The notes beneath the pieces were generated by a model, which was not told where the DNA came from, searched no databases, and saw only the letters and a list, made by a program, of their open reading frames with translations. Below are positions 50,737-61,851 of a stretch of 64,000 bases of DNA, piece after piece (position 1 is the stretch's first letter; each line of letters starts with the position of its first letter). The translations under genes and the position numbers were made by a program. Source of the stretch: Pseudomonadota bacterium (lineage in GTDB: Bacteria; Pseudomonadota; Alphaproteobacteria; Rhizobiales; Xanthobacteraceae); the NCBI GenBank assembly GCA_023422775.1, contig JAFAGM010000120.1, positions 40,334 to 104,333 of the forward strand. The letters are read 5' to 3'.

Positions 50737-51546
50737 TTGTCACAGTACAAGCACATCCTTTTTGACCGCGAGGGGACGATTACCCGAATCACCTTCAACA
50801 GACCTCACGCTCACAACGCTCTGGATCGCGAAATGTCCGACGAGCTTGCCGACGCAGTCCGTCGCGTGAAGAAGGATCGGGAGTGCCGATTCCTCGTATT
50901 CCGCGGCGCCGGCGACACGTTCTGCGCGGGCGACGACATCAAGGACTTCCTGAGCTGGAATGACGAAGACCCGTACTGGCAGTGCCGCCAGTATCAGGAA
51001 ACGGCCCAGATGATCGAGGACCTGACCTGCATCACGATCTCGGCCGTTGACGGAGTCTGCACGGGAGGGGGCCTCGAACTGACTCTGACCTGCGATTTCG
51101 TCGTCGCGACCGATCGAAGCCGGTGGGGCATGCCGGAGATCGACTGGGACATCACGCCCGGTTGGGGCGGCGTTACACGGCTGCAGAAATTTGCCGGCCG
51201 CCGCAAGACCAAGGAGTGGAATCTGATTGGCCAGCTCTTCGACGCGAAGACTGCCGAGCGATACGATCTGATCAACCGCATTTGCAAGCCTGCCGATCTT
51301 TCCAGGGAAGTCGAGGCCCTGATCGCGGTCGTAGGCGCGAAGAATCCGGTGACGCTGCGCCGCTCGAAGTTTGTCCTCAACAAGAGTGCCGACCTGCCGG
51401 TCCCGTCGGCCATGGCATTCGAAGTGCCAATCCAGCCTTTCGACAGCAAGCCCGGACGCTTCGCTACCAGCGGAATGGAAGATTTTGCGAAGCGTGAAAC
51501 GCGGGCTGCACGTCGCAAGGTGTCCAAGACGTTCTGGCAGGACTGA
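50737..51546 (+). CDS. Enoyl-CoA hydratase/isomerase family protein
   Basis: 269-aa crotonase-fold enzyme. Both catalytic Glu positions are kept: TGGGLELTLTCD (about 109-120) and WGMPEIDWDITPGWGGVTRL (about 129-148); FCAGDDIKDF forms the CoA-binding loop. The start is TTG at 50737, seven bases after a gggag site; no in-frame ATG gives a complete N-terminus. Sequence features recall hydratases of aryl-propenoyl-CoA degradation, but this is not certain. It likely acts after the acyl-CoA ligase, from its own promoter. Confidence 0.87.
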   Translation: MSQYKHILFDREGTITRITFNRPHAHNALDREMSDELADAVRRVKKDRECRFLVFRGAGDTFCAGDDIKDFLSWNDEDPYWQCRQYQETAQMIEDLTCITISAVDGVCTGGGLELTLTCDFVVATDRSRWGMPEIDWDITPGWGGVTRLQKFAGRRKTKEWNLIGQLFDAKTAERYDLINRICKPADLSREVEALIAVVGAKNPVTLRRSKFVLNKSADLPVPSAMAFEVPIQPFDSKPGRFATSGMEDFAKRETRAARRKVSKTFWQD

Positions 51547-51694
51547 ACAAGGTCCCACGAACGGACCCAGTATGGCGACAGAGGACACCTCAACGGTCAG
51601 ATCTCTGTGTCGCCCATGACAAACGTGGCGGTGACGGGCGCGCGGACGACCCGTCACCGAACAAGAAGCTCCTCTTCCACCATTGGGTGTTACG

Positions 51695-52207
51695 ATGACA
51701 AAGATCAAGATCCGGGAATGGGTTCACGCGAATATTTGCGTTCGCGATCTGGAACGCAGTATCGCGTTCTATGAAATGCTCGGCTTCGAGAAGTTCGATG
51801 ACAACGTATTCGAGGGAGGCGCCGGGGTCTGGGCCGGTCTTGGGCTACCTGAGGGTAGGCGATTTCGGGCCGCATTCATGCGAATACCCGGCGGCCGGCC
51901 ACGTCCCTTTCTGGACATCATCCAATTTCTGGATCCCCCGACAGCCGGACAAGCCTATCCCACTCTTCACAACGTCGGAATCGGTCGGCTTTGCTTTGAG
52001 GTAGACGACCTCTTTGAGGTCGCGAACATCCTGGAGAAGAACGGCGTGTCGTTCACGGGGCCGATTTCGCGCTATGAAACGGCCAAGGGGGTACGATCGC
52101 ACGGAATCGACTGCGAATTTTTGTGCATAAGGGATCCGGACGGAACGATCATTGAATACATACATTTCAGGCGGCAGAGTAACGTTCCGAGCTGGGAAGC
52201 CACGTGA
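51695..52207 (+). CDS. VOC (glyoxalase/dioxygenase-fold) protein
   Basis: 170-aa single protein with two beta-alpha-beta-beta-beta halves: EWVHANICVRDLERSIAFYEML (about 7-28) and NVGIGRLCFEVDDLFEVANIL (about 90-112). Candidate metal ligands are H11 and a C-terminal Glu in GTIIEYIHF. VOC enzymes include lyases, epimerases and extradiol dioxygenases. It follows the hydratase by about 150 bp and probably belongs to the same acyl-CoA degradation module; methylmalonyl-CoA epimerase-like or dioxygenase-like roles are possible. Confidence 0.8.
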   Translation: MTKIKIREWVHANICVRDLERSIAFYEMLGFEKFDDNVFEGGAGVWAGLGLPEGRRFRAAFMRIPGGRPRPFLDIIQFLDPPTAGQAYPTLHNVGIGRLCFEVDDLFEVANILEKNGVSFTGPISRYETAKGVRSHGIDCEFLCIRDPDGTIIEYIHFRRQSNVPSWEAT

Positions 52208-52272
52208 TTCATTGAATACGTGACAGCCGCTGCATATTGGCTCACATCAGACCGACACGCTCTGGCTCTAGA

Positions 52273-53007
52273 CTAGCCTGAGCCTTTGGGCGCAAACGGC
52301 TGCAACATCCCGGTGTAAGGCTTCGCACCCGGCGAGGCATAGGACCCACGGCGCGACGTCGTGAGCTTCAGGCCCGCCAGCGCCTCGGCTTGCTTCACTG
52401 CGGCCGCCACGCCGTCGACGACGGGAACGCCGAACTTGCGCGATAGTTTCCGCGGGAGGTCCGCCATGCCAGCGCAGCCCAGCACGATGGCTTCCGCGCC
52501 GTTGTCGAGAGCGCGGGCAATCTCGGCTTCGAGTTTCGTTTCTGCACCCGAGCCGGGCTTCTCGAGATCGAGCACGGCGACGTCGCAGGCGGTGACCCGC
52601 ACCCGCTTGGCAAAACCATAGCGGCGCACCAGTTCCTCGAGCGGCACGATCGAGCGCGGCAGCGTGGTGACGACGGCGATACGTTTTGCGATCTGACCTG
52701 CTGTCACCAGCGCCGCCTCGCAAATGCCGACCACCGGGAAGTTCGCGGCCGTTCGCGCCGCGTCGAGCCCGGTGTCATCGAAACAGGCGATGATGGCGGC
52801 ATCGGCATCCGGCGCATTGACGAGCGCCTGGATCAGGCCGGGTACGGCAAAGGCCTCGTCGTAATATCCCTCGATCGAGACGGGGCCCATCGAGGACGTC
52901 ACGGCGGATATTTCGGTGCCGGGCGCCGCGACGGCGCGCGCGGCCGCGCCGATCGTCTCGGTCATCGACGCCGTCGTATTCGGATTGACGACCAGGATCT
53001 TTGTCAT
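52273..53007 (-). CDS. Asp/Glu/hydantoin racemase-family protein
   Basis: 244-aa cofactor-independent racemase fold. NPNTT near the N-terminus, first catalytic Cys in IIACFDDTGLD (about residue 77) and second in IVLGCAGMAD (about 177) are both present. It resembles hydantoin racemases and maleate-isomerase relatives. MTKILVVNPN at 53007 is the proper start. No hydantoinase or carbamoylase genes are adjacent, so the substrate is open. Confidence 0.87.
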   Translation of the reverse strand: MTKILVVNPNTTASMTETIGAAARAVAAPGTEISAVTSSMGPVSIEGYYDEAFAVPGLIQALVNAPDADAAIIACFDDTGLDAARTAANFPVVGICEAALVTAGQIAKRIAVVTTLPRSIVPLEELVRRYGFAKRVRVTACDVAVLDLEKPGSGAETKLEAEIARALDNGAEAIVLGCAGMADLPRKLSRKFGVPVVDGVAAAVKQAEALAGLKLTTSRRGSYASPGAKPYTGMLQPFAPKGSG

Positions 53008-53086
53008 GGCGGCATCGTAATGAGTATCGCGCACGGCGCAACTATCCTCCGCCGTCCCGGCCTTGTGCCGGGACGATGCCAGCGGG

Positions 53087-53770
53087 TTACCCGACGACTC
53101 TGTCCACCCACGCCGCGAACGCGTCCAGCGCCTCGTCCATCACCTCGCGATCGTTCCGCCCCGAACTCTTCAGCACATGGAAGGAGTGATCGGCCCCCTC
53201 AAGCAGATGCAATGTGGCCCGCGGTCCCAGATCCTTGACGACGGGTTCGAGCAGGCTCAATTCCGCCAGCCCATCGCGCGTGCCCTGCAGGAACAGCATC
53301 GGGATCCTGACGTCCGCGAGATGCCCGGCACGGTCGCTGGAAGGCTTTCCGGCCGGATGCAGCGGAAAGCCCAGAAACGCCAGCCCGCGCGCGCCGGGCA
53401 AGGGAGAAAGCGCCTGCGCCTGCGAGGTCATCCGCCCGCCGAACGATTTGCCACCTGCGACCAGCGGCAGCGATGGGCAGCATCGCCCGGCTTCCGCCAC
53501 CGCGGCGCGGACGGCGACGTGCGCCGCCTTGGGCGCATCGGGCCGCTTGCTGCCCTTCTCCATGTAGGGAAACTGATAGCGCAACGTCGCAATGCCGCGC
53601 GCGGCGAGACCTGTGGCCATCGCGGCCATCGACGAATGGGACATGCCCGCTCCCGCCCCGTGCGCGAACACATAGCACGCGCGCGCCCGCTGCGGCCGGA
53701 TCAGCAGCGCCGAGACCGTTTCGCCCGGGTTGATCTCCATTCGGAGCGATTGCGCGTCGGCTGCTTTCAT
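53087..53770 (-). CDS. Alpha/beta hydrolase (KANL3/Tex30 or dienelactone-hydrolase-like)
   Basis: 227-aa single-domain alpha/beta hydrolase. Nucleophile elbow GGKSFGGRM (Ser about residue 109), acid in LQGTRDGLAEL and His in EGADHSFHVLK complete a triad. The oxyanion region AHGAGAGMSHSSM is typical of the Tex30/KANL3 group. No signal peptide. Substrate unknown. Confidence 0.85.
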   Translation of the reverse strand: MKAADAQSLRMEINPGETVSALLIRPQRARACYVFAHGAGAGMSHSSMAAMATGLAARGIATLRYQFPYMEKGSKRPDAPKAAHVAVRAAVAEAGRCCPSLPLVAGGKSFGGRMTSQAQALSPLPGARGLAFLGFPLHPAGKPSSDRAGHLADVRIPMLFLQGTRDGLAELSLLEPVVKDLGPRATLHLLEGADHSFHVLKSSGRNDREVMDEALDAFAAWVDRVVG

Positions 53771-53842
53771 CTGGGTCTGGCGGTTGTCGATGTGCCGGCC
53801 GCGACACTATGCGCGTTTCACGCAACGTCAAAGTCAAGCGGC

Positions 53843-53858
53843 CCTTCACACGTGAAGG
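53843..53858. promoter_or_regulatory. Palindrome ccttcac-ac-gtgaagg
   Basis: A 7-bp perfect inverted repeat with a 2-bp centre, about 130 bp before the di-haem cytochrome gene and 70 bp upstream of the divergent hydrolase. It suits an operator or a short hairpin. Confidence 0.4.
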
Positions 53859-53988
53859 ACGGGCTTACGACGCCACCACCAGATGGTATGATATTACATC
53901 GCACGCCGTGGATGATTCGCTGGTCCGGCGCTTTTGATAACAGACGAATATTGCGCGCAAATGGCGCGGCTTTTGAGAAGGGGCAGCC

Positions 53989-55836
53989 ATGCGTGGCAAG
54001 ACGATAACAAAGCTTGTTGTCGGTGCACTGATTATCGGCGGTGTTTACCTGGCCTTCAGGGATGACATCACCGCCGCCTGGGATCAGCTTCACGTCAGGA
54101 TCGCCGAGTATCCGAAACCGAGGAAGACGGTCTGGCTCGACCAGGGCGTCAGCAAGGAGAAGCTGAGCTGGTTCTATCATGCCGACCAGGGCACGCGGAC
54201 GTTCGGCTTTCCCTACGAATGGTTCATGGCGCTGGAACAGCCGACGATCCCCTGGCTGGTTCTCAACAAGGTCGGTAACTTCAGCGAGACCGCCTACCTC
54301 GACCGCTATGGCTTCATCCCGGACACCATCATCCCCGGCAAGAAGGCGCTTCCGATCGGCTTCGCAAAGGGCGGTCCGATGCTCGACCCGACCGGCGCGC
54401 CGTGGAAGAATCCGCGCACCAAGGAGGACATGAACGGAATAGGCCTGACCTGCGCCGCCTGTCATACCGGACGCTTCACCTACAAGGATACCGCCGTCGT
54501 CATCGACGGCGGGCCGGCTCTCACCAGTCTCTTCACCATGAAACAGGGCATAGGTGTCGCGCTGCTGCTGACGCGCTTCATCCCGACCCGGTTCAACCGG
54601 TTCGCCGAGAACATCCTGGGAGCGGAATCCACCGTTGCCGACCGCGAGGCGCTGAAGGACCAGCTCAGCCGGGTGCTGAAGCAGTACGGTGAAGTGCAGG
54701 CGCTGGAAAAGCGTGTCGCTTCGCAGAGCGTGCTCGAAGGTTACGGACGGCTGGACGCGCTCAACCGGATCGGCAACCAGGTGTTTTCGATCGGCCTGAA
54801 GAAGCCGGAAAACTACGCGGGCTCCTCGGCGCCCGTGCATTATCCGCGGATCTGGAACACGCCGTGGTTCGACTGGGTGCAGTATAACGGCTCGATCATG
54901 CAGCCGATGGTGCGCAACGCCGGCGAATCGCTCGGCGTGTCGGCCGAGCTCAATCTCACCGATCCTTCCAAAGGCCTCTACAAATCGAGCGTGAACGTGG
55001 AGCAGCTGTTCGAGATGGAACAGATGATCAAGGGCAACAAGCAGCCGAACGCGAAAGACGGCTTCCCGGGCCTCAGGTCTCCGAAATGGCCGAACGACAT
55101 CCTGCCGCCGATCGACCAGAAGCTGGCGGCGCAAGGTGCCGAACTCTACAAGACCCATTGCCAGGAATGCCATCGCCCGCCGGTGTCGAGCGCGGCGTTC
55201 TGGGACTTCAACAACAAGGACTGGTGGACGAAGAACGAGGCCGGCGAGCCGATCCTGAAGGTCGAGAACGTTCCGATCTCGCATATCGGGACCGATCCCG
55301 CGCAGGCCGCCGACATGCTCAGCCGCACGGTGTCCGTTCCCGCCAACCTCGGCGTCAAGGACAGCAGCTTTGCATTCGCACTCGGCGAGGTGGTCGAGAA
55401 GACCGTCAACTACGTCTTCGACCAGAAGAGGCCGCCGGTGACCCCGGAAGAGCGCAAGAGGATCGATGGCTACATGCCGAACGAGCTTCGCGGCGAACTG
55501 GCCTACAAGGTTCGCCCGCTCAACGGTGTCTGGGCGACGCCACCCTATCTTCACAACGGCTCGGTCCCGACCGTCGAGGCATTGCTGGGCCCGCCCGAAG
55601 ACCGGCCGAAGAAATTCTATCTCGGCAACCGCGAATACGATCCCGTCAATCTTGGCTACAAGTTCGACAAGATCGAAAACGGTTTCGAGTTCGACACTTC
55701 GATTCGTGGCAACTGGAATACCGGCCACGAATTCAGGAAGGAATACAGCAAGGAAAAGGAAATCAAGGGTGTCATCGGACCGGCGCTGTCACCCGGCGAC
55801 CGAAAGGCACTGATCGAATACCTCAAGACGCTGTAG
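53989..55836 (+). CDS. Di-haem c-type cytochrome, RoxA/cytochrome c peroxidase-like
   Basis: 615-aa exported protein anchored by an N-terminal hydrophobic helix (KLVVGALIIGGVYLAF, about 8-23). Two haem c sites are present: CAACH at 155-159 and CQECH at 391-395. The C-terminal segment VWATPPYLHNGSVPTVEALL (about 511-530) is typical of di-haem peroxidase-like oxidoreductases. Length and spacing fit the rubber-oxygenase RoxA-like branch better than short CcpA peroxidases. It would act in the periplasm on a large hydrophobic or phenolic compound, or reduce peroxide. It is followed by a Baeyer-Villiger monooxygenase and an esterase. Confidence 0.8.
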   Translation: MRGKTITKLVVGALIIGGVYLAFRDDITAAWDQLHVRIAEYPKPRKTVWLDQGVSKEKLSWFYHADQGTRTFGFPYEWFMALEQPTIPWLVLNKVGNFSETAYLDRYGFIPDTIIPGKKALPIGFAKGGPMLDPTGAPWKNPRTKEDMNGIGLTCAACHTGRFTYKDTAVVIDGGPALTSLFTMKQGIGVALLLTRFIPTRFNRFAENILGAESTVADREALKDQLSRVLKQYGEVQALEKRVASQSVLEGYGRLDALNRIGNQVFSIGLKKPENYAGSSAPVHYPRIWNTPWFDWVQYNGSIMQPMVRNAGESLGVSAELNLTDPSKGLYKSSVNVEQLFEMEQMIKGNKQPNAKDGFPGLRSPKWPNDILPPIDQKLAAQGAELYKTHCQECHRPPVSSAAFWDFNNKDWWTKNEAGEPILKVENVPISHIGTDPAQAADMLSRTVSVPANLGVKDSSFAFALGEVVEKTVNYVFDQKRPPVTPEERKRIDGYMPNELRGELAYKVRPLNGVWATPPYLHNGSVPTVEALLGPPEDRPKKFYLGNREYDPVNLGYKFDKIENGFEFDTSIRGNWNTGHEFRKEYSKEKEIKGVIGPALSPGDRKALIEYLKTL

Positions 55837-56035
55837 GAACTTCCGCGCGCGCCCGCGATCACTGGACCCGCGCGCATGTCAGGCCCGCATCGTTGCGGGG
55901 ACGGAAGCGCGCTTGCGCAATTGACCGCCAGCGCGCTTTACGCTGTTCTGTCAGGCATGATCGCGAGCGAATGAAGACGCCGCCGGAAAGAGCGGTGCGG
56001 TTCGCGACGGGAAACGCTTCAACCTGGGAGCCCGC

Positions 56036-57778
<1,743 letters not shown>

Positions 57779-57865
57779 AGACCGTCTTGCCATGAGAGCT
57801 ATTCCATTCCATCAAGCGGCGCTGCGCGTTTGCTTGAGAAAACCATTGTCAGTCAAGGGAAACGC

Positions 57866-58828
57866 ATGACCACGCCGCTCGACCCCGTCATCGCCCAGAT
57901 CATTCCGCTGCTGCCGCTGCGCGATCCCGACAATATGACACCGCAGAGTGCGCGCGATTCGCTCAGCGCACTGGCCGCGGCACGCGCGGCGGTTCCACCA
58001 CCGCCTGTCATGAGCGCGGAAGACACCGGGGTGAAGGGCGCGGCCGGCTTGCTCGCAGCGCGCGTCTATCGGAACACCAGCGGTGCATCACCGACAGTGG
58101 TGTTCTTCCACGGCGGCGGCTGGGTTGCCGGCGACCTCGACACCCATGACCGGCAGGCGCGCCTGCTCGCCATCGAGACCGGCGCCGTCGTGGTCTCGGT
58201 CGATTATCGCCGCCCGCCCGAGGTACGATTTCCCGGCGCCTTCGAGGATGCCTTCGCAGCCGTCAAGGACGTCGTCGCACGCATCGCCGAATTCGGCGGC
58301 GATGCCGCGCGCATCGGCGTCGCCGGCGACAGCGCTGGCGGCAATCTGGCGGCCACGACCGCCATCGCCTGCCGCGACGCCGGCATCAAACTGTCAGCGC
58401 AGTTGCTGGTCTACCCCGTCACCGACGTCGCCGGAAATTACGCGGACGCAAAGGAGAATGCGCGCTTCCCCTCTCGCAGCGAGAACGCCGAAGGCTATTT
58501 CCTGTCGCGCGCCGTGATGGAATGGTTCTGCGGGCACTATCTCGCCGATGCCGCCCACGGCACCGACTGGCGGGTATCCCCGCTGCGCGCCAGGAATCTC
58601 GCCGGCCTCGCGCCCGCGGTGGTCACGACAGCCTGGTTCGATCCGCTGCGCGACGAGGGCAAGGCCTATGCGGAAGCGCTGAAGGCGGCCGGCGTCTCGA
58701 CCAGCTATCATGACGGTCCCGGCCTGATCCACGGCTATTTCGGCCTCGGCGACGCCTCAGAGACCGCCAAACGCGAAGCGCAACGCGCGCGAGCGGATTT
58801 CAAGGCGTTGCTGCACAAGGGCGTCTAG
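57866..58828 (+). CDS. HSL-family alpha/beta esterase
   Basis: 320-aa hormone-sensitive-lipase-type esterase. Oxyanion motif FHGGGWVAGDLDTHD (about 82-96), nucleophile GDSAGGN (Ser about 155), Asp in WFDPLRDEGKAYAEAL and His in LIHGYFGL form the active site. Start at 57866 has an aaggga ribosome site. It would hydrolyse esters or lactones, a natural next step after the Baeyer-Villiger enzyme upstream. Confidence 0.88.
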   Translation: MTTPLDPVIAQIIPLLPLRDPDNMTPQSARDSLSALAAARAAVPPPPVMSAEDTGVKGAAGLLAARVYRNTSGASPTVVFFHGGGWVAGDLDTHDRQARLLAIETGAVVVSVDYRRPPEVRFPGAFEDAFAAVKDVVARIAEFGGDAARIGVAGDSAGGNLAATTAIACRDAGIKLSAQLLVYPVTDVAGNYADAKENARFPSRSENAEGYFLSRAVMEWFCGHYLADAAHGTDWRVSPLRARNLAGLAPAVVTTAWFDPLRDEGKAYAEALKAAGVSTSYHDGPGLIHGYFGLGDASETAKREAQRARADFKALLHKGV

Positions 58829-58838
58829 CGACCCGCGA

Positions 58839-59777
58839 TCAAACCTTCTCGACCGTCACCTCGGCGGCGAGACGCTCGACGTCCTCCATCCGGCACAATT
58901 CAGTGCCGGGGTTGATCAGCGCAGCCGCGCCGGCCGCGACTGCGAGGCGAAAGGCATCTTCGCGCGATGCGCCTGACGACAGTCGCCAGATCAGGCCTGC
59001 CAGAAAGCTGTCGCCGGCGCCGACGGCGCTTCGCGGTGTGATCGGAATGGGTGGCGCCCGCAGCACCTCGTTGCGGGTCACCAGCGCCGCACCGAGATGG
59101 CCCATGGTCAGCGCGACGGTGGCGACCTTTCCGCCGGCGACGAGCGCCTTGGCCGCAGCTTCCCATGCGTAGGCGTCCGACGGTTCGCTGCCGCTCAACT
59201 CGCGCATCTCGCGCAGGTTAGGCTTGATGAGATCGACACCTTCGGCCACCGCGGCGGCGAGCGCCGGTCCCGACGTGTCGAGAACAAGACCCGCGCCGCG
59301 CTGCCGCGCAATTCGCGCGACCCGTGCATAGAAATCCTGGGGGACGCCTTCAGGCAGGCTGCCGCTCGCGACGAGATGGCGAGGGAACGGATCGAGTGCC
59401 GAAACAAGCTTCAGGCATTGCTGCCACTCGAACGCGTCCAGCCGCGGACCGGGAAGAATGAACCGGTACTGCTTGCCGGCCGCAATCTCGTCGACAAAAA
59501 AGTCCTCCCGCGTTTCGCCCGCGATCGCCCAGGTCTGGCTGGCAACGCCTTCGTGATCGAGCAGTTGACGCAGCAGGCTTCCAATCGCGCCGCCAACCGG
59601 GTAGATCGCGCGCGCATCGCCGCCGAGCCGCCGGATCACCCGCGCCACATTGATCCCGCCACCGCCGGGATCGCGGCGTTGCGACTTGCCGCGAAGCTTG
59701 GCCACGGGCTGGATGCGGTCGACCGTTGTCGAAAGATCCACGGCCGGATTCAGCGTGATGGTGACGATGTCGGTCAT
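58839..59777 (-). CDS. pfkB: PfkB-family hexose/phosphofructokinase
   Basis: 312-aa ribokinase-superfamily kinase of the 1-phosphofructokinase/6-phosphofructokinase-2 group. Sugar-binding GGGGINVARVIRRLGG (about 39-54) and the catalytic GAGDSFLAG (about 245-253; Asp base) are intact. It phosphorylates a sugar phosphate such as fructose-6-P, fructose-1-P or tagatose-6-P. No PTS or sugar operon is adjacent, so the exact substrate is not assigned. Its 5' end lies 50 bp from the tRNA-Arg gene. Confidence 0.87.
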   Translation of the reverse strand: MTDIVTITLNPAVDLSTTVDRIQPVAKLRGKSQRRDPGGGGINVARVIRRLGGDARAIYPVGGAIGSLLRQLLDHEGVASQTWAIAGETREDFFVDEIAAGKQYRFILPGPRLDAFEWQQCLKLVSALDPFPRHLVASGSLPEGVPQDFYARVARIARQRGAGLVLDTSGPALAAAVAEGVDLIKPNLREMRELSGSEPSDAYAWEAAAKALVAGGKVATVALTMGHLGAALVTRNEVLRAPPIPITPRSAVGAGDSFLAGLIWRLSSGASREDAFRLAVAAGAAALINPGTELCRMEDVERLAAEVTVEKV

Positions 59778-59826
59778 GCGGCTGGTTCGAACCGCGGACA
59801 AGTCCGCGTTGTTGACACCGACGCGC

Positions 59827-59903
59827 TGGCGATCCCGGGAAGACTCGAACTTCCGACCTACGGTTTAGGAAACCGTCGCTCTATCCGGCTGAGCTACGGG
59901 ACC
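59827..59903 (-). tRNA. tRNA-Arg (anticodon CCT)
   Basis: Complete cloverleaf on the minus strand, 77 nt including the encoded CCA. Acceptor stem GGTCCCG pairs with CGGGATC (one G-U), D-arm GCTC...GAGC, anticodon stem ACGGT/ACCGT with loop TTCCTAA (anticodon CCT, reading AGG), and T-arm GGAAG-TTCGAGT-CTTCC. No attachment-site duplication was seen nearby. Confidence 0.97.
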
Positions 59904-60088
59904 GAGAACCCGCGCCGGCAACGGCGGGTCTGGCCTGTCCATAGCAGAGCCGCGGCGTGATCGCCAGTGTCCGAAATACCGGAAATCTTGCCTCCGCCAC
60001 CCCTGCCGACGCAAATTATGATATTGGCAAGGGAGCCGCACGCGCCCCCCGGAATTTCAGATAGGGATTGCTGAAGGATTCGCCGGAC

Positions 60089-60334
60089 ATGAAGACCTAT
60101 CTTTTCGTCATTGGCGTATTCGCAGCGATCGTTGCATTGCAACCGATGCCGGCGGATGCCCGCACCGATACCTATTGCCTTCGTCGCGCAGGATCGATCG
60201 GCCCGGGTCGATGCGATTTCAGTACGCGGGCGCAATGTATGCGCATAGCCTCGGCATCGAACGCGACCTGCAGCCGCCGCTCTAGATCGTTTCATCACAG
60301 CCCCTCACGAACGCGTAGGGGCGTATGGAACTAG
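60089..60334 (+). CDS. DUF3551-type small secreted protein
   Basis: 81-aa exported protein: signal peptide about 1-25 (MKTYLFVIGVFAAIVAL...ADA). The mature part has the four-Cys spacing of the family (YCLRRA, GRCDFS, AQCMRI, ATCSRR). DUF3551 proteins are abundant in Bradyrhizobium-type genomes and have no known function. The basic C-terminal tail after the last Cys is longer than usual. Confidence 0.75.
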   Translation: MKTYLFVIGVFAAIVALQPMPADARTDTYCLRRAGSIGPGRCDFSTRAQCMRIASASNATCSRRSRSFHHSPSRTRRGVWN

Positions 60335-60437
60335 CTAGTCGTCCGACGGCTGCGATAGATCGTGTCTGGGCGCCACTTGCAGGCCTTCGCAATATTGAAC
60401 GCCCCTCGGGTGACGCTCGGACACCCCCGTTCCGCCG

Positions 60438-61400
60438 CTACGCCTTGATGTTGTTCTCGCGCACGACCTGGCCCCAGACGTTGACCTGCTTGGCAAAGAA
60501 CGTCTGGAAATCCTTCGCGTCGGCCAGCAGCAGCGACATCTGCTGCGTCTCCTGCAGGCTCTTCGCGACCGCCGGCTCGCTCAGGATCTCCTTCACCGAT
60601 GCTCCCATGCTGGCGATGACATCGGCCGGCGTGTCCTTCGGGGCAAAGATGCCCCACCAGGCCAGCGTCTCGAAATCCGGGAAGCCGGCTTCGATCGCAG
60701 TCTGCGTATCCTTGAGCGCAGGCAGCCGCTCACGCCCCATCTGCAGGACCGGACGCAGCATGTTGGTGCCGAGTTGCGCCGTGATCAGCGCCGCCGATCC
60801 CACGATCAGATCGACATGGCCGCCGAGCACGTCGTTCATGGCGGGGCCACCGCCACGATAAGGCACATGCGTGATCTCGACGCCGGCCTTCTTGCCGAGC
60901 ACGGTCATCGCGAGATGGCCGAGCGTGCCGATGCCGACGGAGGCATATTTCACCGCGCCGGGGTTTGCCTTGCAGGCCGCGACCACGTCGGCAAAGCTCT
61001 TGTACGGCCGTTCGGCGTTCGCGGCGACGACGTAAGGCGCTGTGCCCACCAGGAACACCGGCATCAGGTCCTTCTCGACGTCCAGCCCCGGCTTTTCGAG
61101 AATGGAGGGAATCACCGCGTGCGAGTCGAAGGTCACGAGGAACGTCGCGCCGTCGGGCGCGCTCTTGGCGACCTGCGCAGCGCCGAGAGAACCGGCAGCA
61201 CCCGACTTGTTTTCCACCAGCACGGTCCGGCCCAGCTTCGTTTGCAGGTGGGACTGCAGCAGCCGCGCCAGTGCGTCGGTGGATCCTCCAGGCGGGAACG
61301 GCACCACCAGCGTCATGTTCTTGGCCGGCTGGGCCAGCGCCGGCGCGACCGCGAACGCGGCCGACGCTGCAAGCAATTTACGTCTCGTAATCTTCACCAA
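60438..61400 (-). CDS. Bug-family (TTT-type) solute-binding protein
   Basis: 320-aa periplasmic binding protein of the tripartite tricarboxylate transporter type. Signal peptide MVKITRRKLLAASAAFAVAP...; ligand-loop PFPPGGSTDALARLL (about 33-47) and GTLGHLAMTVLGKKAGVEI are typical. Bug proteins bind carboxylates. The TctA/TctB membrane subunits are not in the window. It follows a cupin and an RraA-like aldolase gene in one operon, suggesting an organic or aromatic acid. Confidence 0.9.
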   Translation of the reverse strand: MVKITRRKLLAASAAFAVAPALAQPAKNMTLVVPFPPGGSTDALARLLQSHLQTKLGRTVLVENKSGAAGSLGAAQVAKSAPDGATFLVTFDSHAVIPSILEKPGLDVEKDLMPVFLVGTAPYVVAANAERPYKSFADVVAACKANPGAVKYASVGIGTLGHLAMTVLGKKAGVEITHVPYRGGGPAMNDVLGGHVDLIVGSAALITAQLGTNMLRPVLQMGRERLPALKDTQTAIEAGFPDFETLAWWGIFAPKDTPADVIASMGASVKEILSEPAVAKSLQETQQMSLLLADAKDFQTFFAKQVNVWGQVVRENNIKA

Positions 61401-61451
61401 GGGTCTCCTCCCGATTGATATTGTCGTTCCTTGTTTTCTAGTTCCAAACTC

Positions 61452-61823
61452 TTACGAATTTCCGAAGCCCGATCCGGCCTTCCTGTACTCCGGCCGTGGC
61501 GGGCTGAAGATGTCGAGCACGCGGGCTCCCTCCGGTCCTGCCCGCATCGTGTGCGGCACGTTGCCGGGCGTGCGCCAGAAATCGCCCTTCCTGACCGGAA
61601 TTTCCTCGCCGCCCTGAACCCGGATCGCCGAGCCATCGAGCAGCACGCCCCATTGCTCCTCGGGGTGGTGATGCAGGGTGCCCTGCGCATGCGGTCCCAG
61701 CGTCACCACCGACAGCATCGCCTGCTCGCCGGAGAAGATGCGCGTCGTGACGCCCGCCGCGAGTTCGCGAAACAGGCCATCGTCCGGATTGTCCAGGTTG
61801 TGAAATTCACTCTTCTGACTCAT
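61452..61823 (-). CDS. Small cupin protein
   Basis: 123-aa single-domain cupin from MSQKSEFHNL. Metal motif HHHPEEQWGVLLDG (about 55-68) and second motif PGNVPHTMRAG (about 93-103) are intact. The frame is open to 61994 but the upstream part is shadow sequence of the next gene. It may be a small dioxygenase, isomerase or binding protein for the acid handled by the operon. Confidence 0.85.
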   Translation of the reverse strand: MSQKSEFHNLDNPDDGLFRELAAGVTTRIFSGEQAMLSVVTLGPHAQGTLHHHPEEQWGVLLDGSAIRVQGGEEIPVRKGDFWRTPGNVPHTMRAGPEGARVLDIFSPPRPEYRKAGSGFGNS

Positions 61824-61851
61824 CGCCTTGTCCTCAATGCCCGTTGCGCCA

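Noticed and set aside
53818..55728. 636-codon minus-strand ORF opposite the di-haem cytochrome
   Set aside because: No family features. The plus strand encodes two CxxCH sites in the right spacing.
59820..60088. tRNA-Arg as an integration site for a genomic island
   Set aside because: I found no direct repeat of the tRNA 3' end and no integrase gene in the flanks within the window.
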